A stretch of DNA of 64,000 nt from Gimesia sp. (GTDB taxonomy: Bacteria; Planctomycetota; Planctomycetia; Planctomycetales; Planctomycetaceae). The notes under the pieces are model-generated. The model saw nothing but the letters and a program-made list of their open reading frames with translations, ran no database searches and was not told the DNA's origin. The position numbers and the translations under genes are program-made. Shown here piece after piece: positions 20,941 to 29,529 of the stretch; the first letter of the stretch is position 1; every line of letters begins with the position of its first letter. The stretch is taken from positions 250,148 to 314,147 of the forward strand of contig PAJV01000016.1 in the NCBI GenBank assembly GCA_002706765.1. Direction: 5' to 3'.

Positions 20941-21423
20941 TTAGATCAGAATTGCATGATGGCGGAGAAAGAGTGGCGAATCGGGATCGGGAGGCGCGCA
21001 GTCCTGCCCAAGCCAATCCGGTCCGGAAGCGGGAAGCGTTTCTGAAAATAGATCGGTCCCGGTTTCGTTCCACTGGAACGGGACGATCATATCTATCCTG
21101 ATGTTGGATCGTGTTCCAGTCGTGAGATCCGAACTGTTCAGATAAACGGCAGAGGAATCGTGATGAAACGGGGATTCCAATTGATCGGAAGTTTGCCTGT
21201 CACGATTCTGCTGAGAGTGATTCTCATGTGCGTGGCAGTGACCTCCATGTGAATGAACATGCCCATGCTGTCCCTCAGCGGAAGGTGTATTAATATGAAT
21301 ATGAGGGCGTAAGTTGTGCCCTGCAGGTTCGTTACCAGCGTGCGAGTGCCCGAATGTAACTGACTGCGTCAGCAACACAAACGGCATCAGGAGCAGGGAC
21401 ACGATTCTACGATACATATTCAT
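20941..21423 (-). CDS. Exported histidine-rich protein of the metal cassette
   Basis: This 160-residue protein starts with a signal peptide (MYRRIVSLLLMPFVLLTQSV, cleavage near TFGHS). A dense His-rich segment follows (HGHVHSHGGHCHAHENHSQ, residues ~54-72). The rest has no recognised domain. It is the first gene of the leftward metal-efflux cassette, 240 bp before the adaptor gene. A periplasmic metal buffer or sensor is the simplest reading; this is inferred from composition and context. The preceding 145 bases separate it from tRNA-Thr. Confidence 0.8.
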   Translation of the reverse strand: MNMYRRIVSLLLMPFVLLTQSVTFGHSHAGNEPAGHNLRPHIHINTPSAEGQHGHVHSHGGHCHAHENHSQQNRDRQTSDQLESPFHHDSSAVYLNSSDLTTGTRSNIRIDMIVPFQWNETGTDLFSETLPASGPDWLGQDCAPPDPDSPLFLRHHAILI

Positions 21424-21568
21424 GGATTCCGAGAAAGACGAGACTTTACACTGATTCTAGCATTCAGATCAGTAAAGTCCAGATCCAGTCACAACAATCT
21501 AAACACACTTAAGCTGTGGCGGAATTGAAAAGAAGGGCTGACAGCAAACAATTCGGGGGAAGAAAAAG

Positions 21569-21641
21569 AGCCGCCGAGGAGAGTCGAACTCCTGACCTAC
21601 GCATTACGAATGCGTTGCTCTGCCAACTGAGCTACGGCGGC
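21569..21641 (-). tRNA. tRNA-Thr(CGT)
   Basis: The minus strand gives a 73-nt cloverleaf. Acceptor GCCGCCG pairs with CGGCGGC, the D-arm is GCTCAGTTGGCAGAGC, the anticodon stem ACGCA/TGCGT encloses loop TTCGTAA, and the T-arm is GGAGTTCGACTCTCC. The anticodon CGT reads ACG (Thr). The 3' CCA is not encoded. The gene borders the metal-efflux cassette on its 3' side, and its 3' portion is duplicated at 14589-14640. Confidence 0.95.
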
Positions 21642-22019
21642 GTTGAGATTCAGCTTGTCACTGATAGATTCCTCAGCCTCGGCAGAGGTTCGCCGGGCGG
21701 GAATCGTGGGGAGCCGGTTCCGGAAATGGGTTCCCGAACCGGGCTCTGGCGGTAGCATACCCCCTTTTTTCGGTTTACGAAAGGATTCGACCCGTTTTTC
21801 GTCTCCGAAAACCTGAATTCTCAGGCAGGTTTGACGCCTGTAATGACTGCCAGCCTGCTGTGAGAGCGACCGCAAAGTCTGTCAATGCTGTCAGCAACTG
21901 AAATCGGTTCAGGGACAAGACTTCAGATCGATGCGTGTTTATCCTTGCTGTCTGCGCGGGGGTTAGCCACAATCGAAGGAGAATGATTCCTACCCAGATT
22001 ATCCAGCCGGAGAAAACCC
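21642..22019. other. Intergenic region with one long hairpin
   Basis: About 380 bases lie between the divergent tRNA-Thr and a hydrolase gene. GAGCCGGTTC (21711-21720) can pair with GAACCGGGCTC (21736-21746) with one bulged base. A T-run follows only ~18 bases later, so this is a weak terminator candidate at best. GGAG lies 8 bases before the hydrolase ATG. No ORF is supported. Confidence 0.45.
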
Positions 22020-23684
22020 ATGCACAAACTGGCGACTGCCTGCCTGCTACTGACTGCACTGCTTCTGTCCCCTGCCCTCCTGTCAGCCGCCGATCCCCCG
22101 CTCGAATTTGAAGGCGTCACCGAAAAACATGTGATGATCCCCATGCGGGATGGCGTCAAGCTCTCAGCGTATCTGTATTTTCCCGACGGGAAAGGCCCCT
22201 GGCCGGTGTTGATGGAACAACGGTATGCCAGCCTGCGGAGTAAAGGGGGGCGGCTCTCTTTTGCTGAAATGGCCTCGCACGGTTATGTCGTGTGTGGCGT
22301 CAACTTCCGTGGCTCGCAGTTGTCTGAAGGAACCTGGGTCGGCTATCGCGATCTGCAGTGGGGCGAGAAACGGGACGGCTACGATGTCGTCGAGTGGCTG
22401 GCAGAACAGCCCTGGTCGACCGGTAAGATCGGCACCTTCGGCAGTTCGCAGGCCGGTTATGCACAGAATTATCTGGCGGTCACCCAGCCACCTCACCTGG
22501 TCTGTCAGTTCATGATCGATACCGGCCTCAGTCTGTACGATGAAGGTTATTTCATCGGCGGCGCTGCGAAACCGAATCGCTTCAAAGGGATGGATGCGGT
22601 CAGCCGCGTACCCGCCCACAACCGGGCGCTGATGAAAGAATGGTTCTCGCATCCCGACTACGATGACTACTGGAGAGCGGAAGATGCTTCTCTGCATTTC
22701 GACAAGATGAATGTTCCCTGCTTTACCGTCGGCAGCTGGTACGACTTTATGTGCGTCGGTTCGATTCAGAGCTTCATCGGTCGCCAGCACAAAGGGGGAC
22801 CGAACTCGCGGGGGCAGCAGAAGCTGTATATCGGCCCCTGGCTGCATGGTCGCTTCAACAAGGTCAACAAAGTCGGCGAGATGGAATACCCGGAGAATGC
22901 CAACTTTGACATGATGACGGAGATGATCCGCTGGTTTGATCATTACCTCAAAGGGGTCGACAACGGCATCGAGAAAGATCCCAACGTCCGTTATTACGCG
23001 ATGGGCGCGGTCGGCGAACCGGGTGCGCCGGGCAATGAATGGCGGGCCGTTGCAGACTGGCCCGTCAAGACCGTGGAAACACCATATTACCTGCAACCAG
23101 CGGGCAAGCTGGCGATAACGAAACCAGCAGGATCAGAGGCGTTTACCCAACTGACAGCCGACCCGCTGAACCCTGCGAAGATTGAAGCGCGCGGCTTCCC
23201 CGGTGCCCGCGATGCCCGCCAGGTTGAAGAACAGGAAAACGTGCTCACCTTCACCACCGATCCTTTAACAGAACCGGTTGAATGGACCGGCAATGTCAAA
23301 GCGGAACTGCTGGTCTCTTCCTCGGCGAAAGATACCGATTTCATCGTGCGCGTTTCGGACGTGTATCCAGACGGGCGATCCATTCTCATCATCGATATGA
23401 TCCGCCGGGCCCGCTATCGGGATGGTTATGAACAGCAGGTTTTCATGGAACCGGGAGAAGTTTACAAAGTCCCCTTCAATGTCGGCTGGTTGAGCCAGGT
23501 GTTCAACAAAGGGCATCGCATTCGCGTGACGGTGGCTTCGACGGGGGCGCCTTTCTATGAACCCAATCCGAATACCGGTGAGCCGATCACGATTGAATTT
23601 CCTGAAAAAGTGGTCGTGGCGAAAAACAAAATTCATCACAGCCCGCAAAACGCATCACGTATTCTGGCGCCCGTTAAAAAGTGA
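22020..23684 (+). CDS. Exported CocE/NonD-family (X-Pro dipeptidyl-peptidase S15-like) hydrolase
   Basis: The 554-residue protein has a signal peptide (CLLLTALLLSPALLSAAD). An alpha/beta-hydrolase domain of the S15/CocE type follows: MRDGVKLSAYLYFPDG, VNFRGSQLSEG, the nucleophile elbow GTFGSSQAGY (Ser in GxSxxG-like context), and YIGPWLHGRF. The C-terminal half is the beta-sandwich typical of the family (VRVSDVYPDGRSILI, RVTVASTGAPFYEPN). Members cleave acyl or peptide bonds; the real substrate cannot be told from sequence. Planctomycetes carry many paralogues. GGAG upstream supports the start. The NIPSNAP gene follows 63 bp downstream and may be co-transcribed. Confidence 0.88.
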   Translation: MHKLATACLLLTALLLSPALLSAADPPLEFEGVTEKHVMIPMRDGVKLSAYLYFPDGKGPWPVLMEQRYASLRSKGGRLSFAEMASHGYVVCGVNFRGSQLSEGTWVGYRDLQWGEKRDGYDVVEWLAEQPWSTGKIGTFGSSQAGYAQNYLAVTQPPHLVCQFMIDTGLSLYDEGYFIGGAAKPNRFKGMDAVSRVPAHNRALMKEWFSHPDYDDYWRAEDASLHFDKMNVPCFTVGSWYDFMCVGSIQSFIGRQHKGGPNSRGQQKLYIGPWLHGRFNKVNKVGEMEYPENANFDMMTEMIRWFDHYLKGVDNGIEKDPNVRYYAMGAVGEPGAPGNEWRAVADWPVKTVETPYYLQPAGKLAITKPAGSEAFTQLTADPLNPAKIEARGFPGARDARQVEEQENVLTFTTDPLTEPVEWTGNVKAELLVSSSAKDTDFIVRVSDVYPDGRSILIIDMIRRARYRDGYEQQVFMEPGEVYKVPFNVGWLSQVFNKGHRIRVTVASTGAPFYEPNPNTGEPITIEFPEKVVVAKNKIHHSPQNASRILAPVKK

Positions 23685-23747
23685 ATCTGGCGGGAGTCCG
23701 TTTGCGTACCTGACTGTTGCAATTGTTTCAATGAAAAGAGGATTACC

Positions 23748-24545
23748 ATGAATCAGAATAAAACCGACCGACGACAGTTTCTGGCAGGCACCATGGGTGC
23801 CGCCGTCGCGCTGGGGGTCACGCAGCGTGTGCAGTCTGCTGACTCAAAACCGAAACAGCAGTTTTACGAACTGCGGATCTATCGTACTCCTTCAGCCGAC
23901 AAACAGGCGATTATCAGTAATTACCTGGAGCAGGCTTTACTGCCGGCTCTGAAGCGGGCCGGGATCACCCAGGTCGGTGTGTTCAAACAGATCGACGTCG
24001 AAGATGATCACTCACTGTACGTGTTGATCCCCTTCAATTCACTGGAGCAGTTTTCCTCGTTGAATGATGTTCTGGAAACCGACGAGAAATATCACCAGGC
24101 AGCCGCCGAGTACTTCTCTTTTCCAAAAGAGTCTCCCGCTTTCACGCGGATTGAGAGCCGACTGATGAAAGCCTTCAAAGGAATGCCTCAATTAAAAACA
24201 CCGGAAGGCAAAGGTCCCCATGTATTCGAACTGCGGACCTACGAGAGCCACAATGAAAAGCTGGCGAAACTGAAAGTCGACATGTTCAACTCCGGTGAAA
24301 TTGAAATCATGGAAGACGTGCAACTCGCGCCCGTGTTCTTTGGAGAGATGCTCATCGGCGGCGATGTTCCCAACCTGACTTATATGTTGTCCGCCCCCAG
24401 CCGTGCGGCGCATGAGAAACACTGGGATGGATTTCGCGCGCATCCGAAATGGGAGAAAATGAAAACCATGGACAAATATAAAGGGACCGTCTCGAAAATC
24501 ACAAACTGGTATCTGGAGCCGCTCCCTTACTCGGCGATTCAGTAG
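23748..24545 (+). CDS. Tat-exported NIPSNAP-family protein
   Basis: The 265-residue protein begins with a twin-arginine signal (DRRQFLAGTMGAAVALGVTQ). Two NIPSNAP-type ferredoxin-like halves follow: YELRIYRTPSADKQAI near residue 40 and FELRTYESHNEKLAKLK near residue 160. Both start with the family's E-L-R-x-Y motif. AAHEKHWDGFRAHPKWEK is the typical C-terminal helix region. The biochemical role in bacteria is not established. The gene is preceded by GAAAAGAGG and follows a hydrolase gene on the same strand. Confidence 0.9.
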   Translation: MNQNKTDRRQFLAGTMGAAVALGVTQRVQSADSKPKQQFYELRIYRTPSADKQAIISNYLEQALLPALKRAGITQVGVFKQIDVEDDHSLYVLIPFNSLEQFSSLNDVLETDEKYHQAAAEYFSFPKESPAFTRIESRLMKAFKGMPQLKTPEGKGPHVFELRTYESHNEKLAKLKVDMFNSGEIEIMEDVQLAPVFFGEMLIGGDVPNLTYMLSAPSRAAHEKHWDGFRAHPKWEKMKTMDKYKGTVSKITNWYLEPLPYSAIQ

Positions 24546-24944
24546 CGGAAAACACATCAGGATTGGCTGGTGTATTCTATCAGATACCAACTGACATTCG
24601 GTGATTCTCACTTCCTTTTCCAGAACTTCAGCGAGATACCTGACTGTCAGCGACCTGTTATTCTCTACAGTCATACTGTTTCCATAAACAATTACTATTT
24701 AACAAGATACAGCCTGCCCCCTCTTACCGCCCCTCAACTGTGATGTTAAACAGTGGGGGCAGGGTGGGTTGGAATCTGTCGTGAAACCCGAAATATGCTG
24801 AATGGAGGTTAGATTCTGAGTGGGATACCGTCTATTCTAGTGCATGTGAGTTAGCGAGTGTTTTTTAAGCTGTCTGGTATGAAATCAGCAGTTAACACTC
24901 TCCAATGAACTTAGATTTCCCTCTTCTAACGTATTGGAATTTGC
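24546..24944. other. Intergenic region upstream of the ECF sigma operon
   Basis: About 400 bases. CCTGCCCCC (24713-24721) and GGGGGCAGG (24755-24763) form a perfect 9-bp inverted repeat. An inner ACTGT/ACAGT pair stacks directly on its 3' arm. No T-run follows, so it is not a standard terminator. The stretch around 24820-24870 should carry the sigma-operon promoter, but I cannot assign its motif. Confidence 0.4.
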
Positions 24945-25475
24945 ATGCCTGATAAGCAGGCCAATCGGTGGTCGGCAGAGATTGAGGCGGTATATTTGCG
25001 AGACGGTCGAGAAATTTGGGCCTTATTATATGCTCAATGCTCTGACTCGGATCGTGCATATGACGCACTCCAGGAAGCGTTCGTACGTTTACAATCACAA
25101 GAAATAGAGTCAATTCGAAATATCCGGGCCTGGGTTTTGACTGTTGCTCAAAACTGGCTGCGCGATTATGCCCGTCGGCAGAATCATGCAGCGAGGCCTG
25201 CAGATTATTTAGACAGTATTGTAGGTAAAAGTTCAGAGCCATCGGAGGCTCTGGAAAAGGAAGAGCGAAACGGCCAAATCCGGCAAGCACTTCAACAACT
25301 TCGAGCCGAGGACCGGGAGGTTCTCGTACTTCGTTATGCACTAGGATGGTCATCAAAACGAATGTCAATAGCGCTCAATACATCAACGTCTGCTATTGAT
25401 ATGAGGCTTTCTCGCTCGAGAAAGCGTCTGTGTGAAGAGTTGGAAAAAGTGGGGATAGATCATGAAACCGTATGA
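24945..25475 (+). CDS. ECF-type RNA polymerase sigma factor
   Basis: The 176-residue protein has sigma-70 region 2 (ALLYAQCSDSDRAYDALQEA, RNIRAWVLTVAQNWLRDYAR) and region 4 (LRAEDREVLVLRYALGWSSK, then NTSTSAIDMRLSRSRKRL, the -35-binding helix-turn-helix). Regions 1.1 and 3 are absent, as in ECF sigmas. The stop overlaps the next gene by 14 bp, so the two are translationally coupled. That gene has one membrane helix and is the likely anti-sigma factor. The start is ATG 24945, with GGA at 24936 upstream. Confidence 0.92.
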   Translation: MPDKQANRWSAEIEAVYLRDGREIWALLYAQCSDSDRAYDALQEAFVRLQSQEIESIRNIRAWVLTVAQNWLRDYARRQNHAARPADYLDSIVGKSSEPSEALEKEERNGQIRQALQQLRAEDREVLVLRYALGWSSKRMSIALNTSTSAIDMRLSRSRKRLCEELEKVGIDHETV

Positions 25476-26124
25476 CACTTCAGGAATGCTCGAGAATGAC
25501 GATGAGCTGGAGAGTGTTCTGCGCGAATATTTTCAGCAGGAGATGCCTCCCGAGCTCCAGGAACTTTCCGATGTCTCCGATGAAGAGTTTGAAAAACGAC
25601 TTCTGCAGAGACAGCCGGTGGGAAACGTCAACGCTGATCCGTTTACGTCCCGGCGACATCGCGCCTTCAAAATCGGTCTGTTGACGTCTGCTGTCTGTGC
25701 CTGTCTCGCACTGGGAATGGGACTGCTGCAGTTTCTACCTGAAGAAAATCCAGCGATCGTTGATCGAGTCGTACCGGTCAGTCCCGCCAATGACACCGCG
25801 CCGCCCGCCAGGGGGGAGACTGATGAGTCCGAAGAACTGGATTCCAATACGCTGGTTGTTGTTGATCATGGCAACAGCCCGATGGATTTGACTCCCAAAG
25901 TCGACAAAAATGTCAAAGAATCAATTGATATTACACTTTATAATACGGAACTGGGACCTGTTGAACAGCGAACAGAACTCTCATGGACGAACATTACGGT
26001 GGAGAATCCCCAAACGGGTTCCAACGTGAAAATGTCGATGCCGGAATTAACGATTGATTTTGTCCCCGTGGATAAAGGGGGACTGTCTCTGATCGGAGAC
26101 GAGAGCGGCGGGAACGGACAGTAA
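25462..26124 (+). CDS. Single-pass membrane protein, probable anti-sigma factor
   Basis: The 220-residue protein has an acidic cytoplasmic N-terminus (~65 residues), one transmembrane helix (KIGLLTSAVCACLALGMGLL) and an extracytoplasmic domain without recognised motifs. Its 14-bp overlap with the ECF sigma gene makes an anti-sigma role likely. The classical zinc anti-sigma motif (H-x3-C-x2-C) is absent, so if it binds the sigma factor it uses another interface. The stop TAA overlaps the ATG at 26124, but I prefer 26274 as the next gene's start. Confidence 0.75.
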   Translation: MKPYDTSGMLENDDELESVLREYFQQEMPPELQELSDVSDEEFEKRLLQRQPVGNVNADPFTSRRHRAFKIGLLTSAVCACLALGMGLLQFLPEENPAIVDRVVPVSPANDTAPPARGETDESEELDSNTLVVVDHGNSPMDLTPKVDKNVKESIDITLYNTELGPVEQRTELSWTNITVENPQTGSNVKMSMPELTIDFVPVDKGGLSLIGDESGGNGQ

Positions 26125-26273
26125 TGACCGTTCGCTGCGAAACGAATATTACAAACAAGCGGGTAAGCAGGAATCATGCTATCGGGCCACTTGAAGGATC
26201 GATCCTGAACGTAAGCGTCACGTTACCAGGTAAGGGAGCGGCGGTCTTTCTTGCAACATTTCAAGGCAGTACA

Positions 26274-27485
26274 ATGAAACAATGTCGACGGTTCTTAATG
26301 AGCGGTCTCATTTTGTCACTGCTGGCCGGTCAAACAGCTTTCGCGGATGACCAGCCGGTATCGGCGAAAAGACCAGACCAGGCAAATGTCAAACAAAACG
26401 AATCAGAGTCTGCGAAACAGGCAATGCCGGCGGAGTCTGATCAGACATCTGCCCAGGGCGCAAAAGCCCGTTTTCAAGTCACCAGCAGCCCCACCGGCGA
26501 AGCGCACCTGCGAAATTTTGTAGGGATCGTCACGGAACCCGTTCAAGCGGCACTGGCTGCTCAGTTGAATGATCTCATGAAAGAAGGTCAGGGAGTCAGC
26601 ATCAAGCTGGTTCTGCCGGATTCTCCCGCTCAGAAAGCCGGGCTCAAGATGTTCGACGTCCTCACGACGTTCAACGGCAAAACAATTACTTCCTCTGATA
26701 TACTGCGTAAATTCGTACTGGATTCAGAAAAAGGGAGTAAGGTCGAACTGGGTGTCATCCGTGCGTCCCGACAACAGACAATCGAAGTAACTTTGACGCA
26801 GAAACTGTATCGAAATTATAAATTCACCGTCAAACCGATGGGACAGGATTCCCCGGCAAAACAACCGGAGAATCCCGCCGCTCCCGCCCCTGAAACGCCC
26901 TCGAAACAGGATGGCATTATTGCCTCTCGGTCTGGCGAAAAAGAAACGAAAGGCCGCGAACTGCCGATCGGCTTCAGCCATGCTCCTGTGACGACCACGC
27001 ATAACCTCAGTCTGTTGTTTGTCGGCAGTGTGAAAGATGGTTATTCCGTAGAGATCAGTTACCAGGACGAAACCGATACCCTGCAGACGCATCGCTTCAC
27101 AGGCAGTATCGAGGAAATTACCGAACAGACGATCGATATGCCCGGTCATGTCCAGACAATGATCAGTGAGCGACTCAAAGAACTGAAAATCGCGTTACAG
27201 GGGAAAGCCAGTTTTCGACTGCAGATCAAACCACATATGCAGGGTAAAAACCGATTCACGCGTGTCTTTCTCAGTCGAACCACAAAAGAACGATCCGTCC
27301 GCATGGTAGAACTCGATCATCATCTGGGTAATCGTCCTACCTTGAACGTCAACCAGATACTCGGCAACCAGATTTTCACATCCGAACTCAAACAGCTGAC
27401 GCCTGCGATTCAGGAACAGATTCGCGCAGCCCTGCATCGCGTTCGAATACCGACCATCCAGATACATGCGGATAACCCGATTTAA
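26274..27485 (+). CDS. Exported PDZ-domain protein
   Basis: I chose the ATG at 26274 because it begins a clear signal peptide (MKQCRRFLMSGLILSLLAGQ, cleavage near AFADD) and AAGG lies 8 bases upstream. An in-frame ATG at 26124 would add 50 residues that look untranslated. The 403-residue protein has one PDZ domain around residues 90-175 (GVSIKLVLPDSPAQKAGLKM, GKTITSSDILRKFV). There is no protease domain. The C-terminal half is novel to me. As third gene of the sigma/anti-sigma operon it may sense misfolded envelope proteins or act on the anti-sigma; that is inference. Confidence 0.8.
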   Translation: MKQCRRFLMSGLILSLLAGQTAFADDQPVSAKRPDQANVKQNESESAKQAMPAESDQTSAQGAKARFQVTSSPTGEAHLRNFVGIVTEPVQAALAAQLNDLMKEGQGVSIKLVLPDSPAQKAGLKMFDVLTTFNGKTITSSDILRKFVLDSEKGSKVELGVIRASRQQTIEVTLTQKLYRNYKFTVKPMGQDSPAKQPENPAAPAPETPSKQDGIIASRSGEKETKGRELPIGFSHAPVTTTHNLSLLFVGSVKDGYSVEISYQDETDTLQTHRFTGSIEEITEQTIDMPGHVQTMISERLKELKIALQGKASFRLQIKPHMQGKNRFTRVFLSRTTKERSVRMVELDHHLGNRPTLNVNQILGNQIFTSELKQLTPAIQEQIRAALHRVRIPTIQIHADNPI

Positions 27486-27506
27486 GCGCACTTAACATAA
27501 GCCATA

Positions 27507-27551
27507 GAAAAAGCAGCTGTTTCTGAATCAGGAACAGCTGCTTTTTTATTT
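27507..27551. terminator. Bidirectional Rho-independent terminator
   Basis: AAAAAGCAGCTGTT pairs with AACAGCTGCTTTTTT around TCTGAATCAGG. An A-run precedes and a T-run follows, so it can end both the rightward PDZ gene and the leftward pyrophosphatase gene, which converge here. Confidence 0.88.
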
Positions 27552-27577
27552 GCATGATTGGAGACGTGGCTGACTTC

Positions 27578-28120
27578 TTATAGAAAGCCGCGACGTCGCT
27601 GACTGCTGTAGCGCTGTAACGAATCTTCAATGATGGGAAAGGCAGCAGAAGCAGACTGAAATTCTTCGACTTCGACCGTCTTGCCTTCCAGCATTTTGTA
27701 ATCCTGGAAAAACCGTCTGAGCATGGCCAGCCGATGCGGAGGCAGTTCAGACGCTTCTGTAAAGGGGTTATATTCCGGATCATTGACAGCAACGGCGAGG
27801 ATCTTATGGTCCGGCTTACCGCTGTCAATCATGGTCATCACGCCGATGGCCCGGGCATCCAGAATCGTCAGGGGATCAACGGGTTCCTGACAGAGTACCA
27901 GTACGTCCAGTGGATCATCATCTTCAGCCAGCGTCTGGGGAATAAATCCATAGTTGGCGGGATAATGGACTGCAGAATAAAGCATGCGGTCCAGCCTGAG
28001 CAGTCCCGTTGTTTTATCCAACTCATACTTCACTTTGGAAAAGGTCGGAATTTCAATCACGGCGGTGAAATCGCGAGGCAGGTTCTGCCCCGGAGTCACA
28101 TCATGCCAACAGTGGGTCAC
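27578..28120 (-). CDS. ppa: Inorganic pyrophosphatase (family I)
   Basis: The 180-residue cytosolic enzyme hydrolyses PPi to two phosphates. The family I features are present: [47 protein letters not shown] (acidic metal-binding residues), [13 protein letters not shown] and [10 protein letters not shown]. The length is typical for bacterial enzymes (~175). It converges on the PDZ gene with a shared terminator. A MITE copy lies 65 bp upstream of its start. Confidence 0.96.
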   Translation of the reverse strand: MTHCWHDVTPGQNLPRDFTAVIEIPTFSKVKYELDKTTGLLRLDRMLYSAVHYPANYGFIPQTLAEDDDPLDVLVLCQEPVDPLTILDARAIGVMTMIDSGKPDHKILAVAVNDPEYNPFTEASELPPHRLAMLRRFFQDYKMLEGKTVEVEEFQSASAAFPIIEDSLQRYSSQRRRGFL

Positions 28121-28184
28121 TGTTTCTCTCCTGAATTGTTTCGATAGATTGCAAAAAGATCAGTTGATGGTGCGCGTTATCAAC

Positions 28185-28276
28185 TGGAACGTATCTCATT
28201 TAACCAGCGCGTCTCATTCTATCATAATCTGCCCAGATAGCCCCGGAGACGCAGCAGTAAATCTGGATACAGGTTA
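28185..28276. repeat. MITE-like element, copy 2 (degenerate)
   Basis: This copy has diverged, but GTATCTCATTTAACC on the left, GCGTCTC (28209-28215) and GAGACGC (28246-28252) keep the family pattern. The right end TTA (28274-28276) is the reverse complement of the TAA stop codon of the FKBP gene, so element and gene abut exactly. It separates ppa from the FKBP lipoprotein gene. Confidence 0.7.
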
Positions 28277-28789
28277 ATTTACTTTAAACAGTTCAACCCG
28301 GAAGTGTAATGTCGCCCCGCCCGGAATGACTGGTGGCATTCCCCGGGCACCGTATCCCAGTTCGGAAGGAATAATCAGTTCGACTTCTCCCCCTTCACCG
28401 ATCAACTGCAGACCTTCTGTCCATCCCGGGATCACACCATTCAACGGAAACGAAATTGTCTGACCGCGACTGTAAGAGCTGTCGAATTCAGTACCGTCTT
28501 CCAGAGTGCCGCGGTAATGTACGGTCACTTGATCAGTCGGTCCTGGTTTTACATCGCTGCCTTCGCGAACAATTTTGTATTTCAAGCCACTTGCTGTAGA
28601 CAAGTAACCTGGCGTTGTTTCGTCACTCACGTAAACTTCCATTTCTTCTGATTTGGATCTTCTGTGTGCCCGGGGATCGGAACTGACCGATACCGAACCA
28701 GTCTCTTCCTGCTGTTGAAAGTAACCTTTGCAACCAGCAACAGTGAGACAGAATAAGCCACATAAAACTAAAAACTGAGATTTTTTCAT
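28274..28789 (-). CDS. FKBP-type peptidyl-prolyl isomerase lipoprotein
   Basis: The 171-residue protein has a lipoprotein signal (LCGLFCLTVAGC) and a linker. A C-terminal FKBP domain follows (residues ~75-171): VTVHYRGTLEDGTEFDSSYS, GVIPGWTEGLQLIGEGGE and PSELGYGARGMPPVIPGGAT, with the active-site Tyr, Asp, Trp and Tyr/Phe residues in place. It catalyses prolyl cis-trans isomerisation during folding in the envelope. The stop codon coincides with the end of MITE copy 2. Confidence 0.93.
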   Translation of the reverse strand: MKKSQFLVLCGLFCLTVAGCKGYFQQQEETGSVSVSSDPRAHRRSKSEEMEVYVSDETTPGYLSTASGLKYKIVREGSDVKPGPTDQVTVHYRGTLEDGTEFDSSYSRGQTISFPLNGVIPGWTEGLQLIGEGGEVELIIPSELGYGARGMPPVIPGGATLHFRVELFKVN

Positions 28790-29020
28790 AGACTCATTAC
28801 CTTATCTACCGGCAATCAATTATACTGCGGCCGTGACATCAGTAATGGTCTAAAACGATACCATAACTAATAGGCCTTCGAGTTGCATCTCCAGAGTGTC
28901 TGCCTTTTCCCGACTTCAGAAAAAGAGTCGTCACTCCGGTTTATGATGAACTGCGATGTTCACACTTCACAACGAGTGTGCACAAATCAAATTTTACTTA
29001 TATAACAAAGCTCTGCTTAA

Positions 29021-29452
29021 ATGATTGAGAATATCCACATCCGAACTGCAAAACATGAGGATATCAGCAAACTGGCTGAATTTATCGTCCCCTTTGTGGA
29101 ACAGGAAAAGATCTTACCTCGCACAGCAGAAGAATTGAATGTATTAGTGGAAACCGGCTTTGTCGCGGTGGAACAGGTTGAAGAAAACGAGGAAATCGTC
29201 GGATTTGCTTCCCTGGAGATCTATTCCAGAAAACTGGCAGAAATCCGCAGTCTGGTGGTCGCCGATCATCGGCAGGGGATTGGTGTCGGTAAAAAACTGG
29301 TCTCCGTCTGTGTCGATCGGGCGCGTGAGAGAAACATTCTGGAAGTGATGGTGGTAACATCCTCGGACGTCTTTTTTCAAAACTGTGGCTTTGACTTCAC
29401 CTTGCCCGGGGAAAAAAAGGCGCTCTTTATTCAACCCCATCTCAATGACTGA
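29021..29452 (+). CDS. GNAT N-acetyltransferase, ArgA-like short type
   Basis: The 143-residue protein fits the GNAT fold. LAEIRSLVVADHRQGIGVGKKLV contains beta-4 and the Q/R-x-x-G-x-G/A acetyl-CoA loop; FFQNCGF is the C-terminal motif. KILPRTAEELNVL near the N-terminus resembles short N-acetylglutamate synthases of the arginine pathway. No arginine gene is nearby, so the substrate is unproven. The 230 bases upstream are AT-rich and hold no gene. Confidence 0.82.
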   Translation: MIENIHIRTAKHEDISKLAEFIVPFVEQEKILPRTAEELNVLVETGFVAVEQVEENEEIVGFASLEIYSRKLAEIRSLVVADHRQGIGVGKKLVSVCVDRARERNILEVMVVTSSDVFFQNCGFDFTLPGEKKALFIQPHLND

Positions 29453-29529
29453 ATGCCAGTGCAACAGGAATCGTTCAAGCAAATATCAACGGCATTCTGA
29501 AATTGTTTTTTTACAGGTCAGCAGGTATT

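Noticed and set aside
22164-23096. 310-codon minus-strand ORF opposite the CocE-like hydrolase
   Set aside because: Antisense shadow of a well-supported gene.
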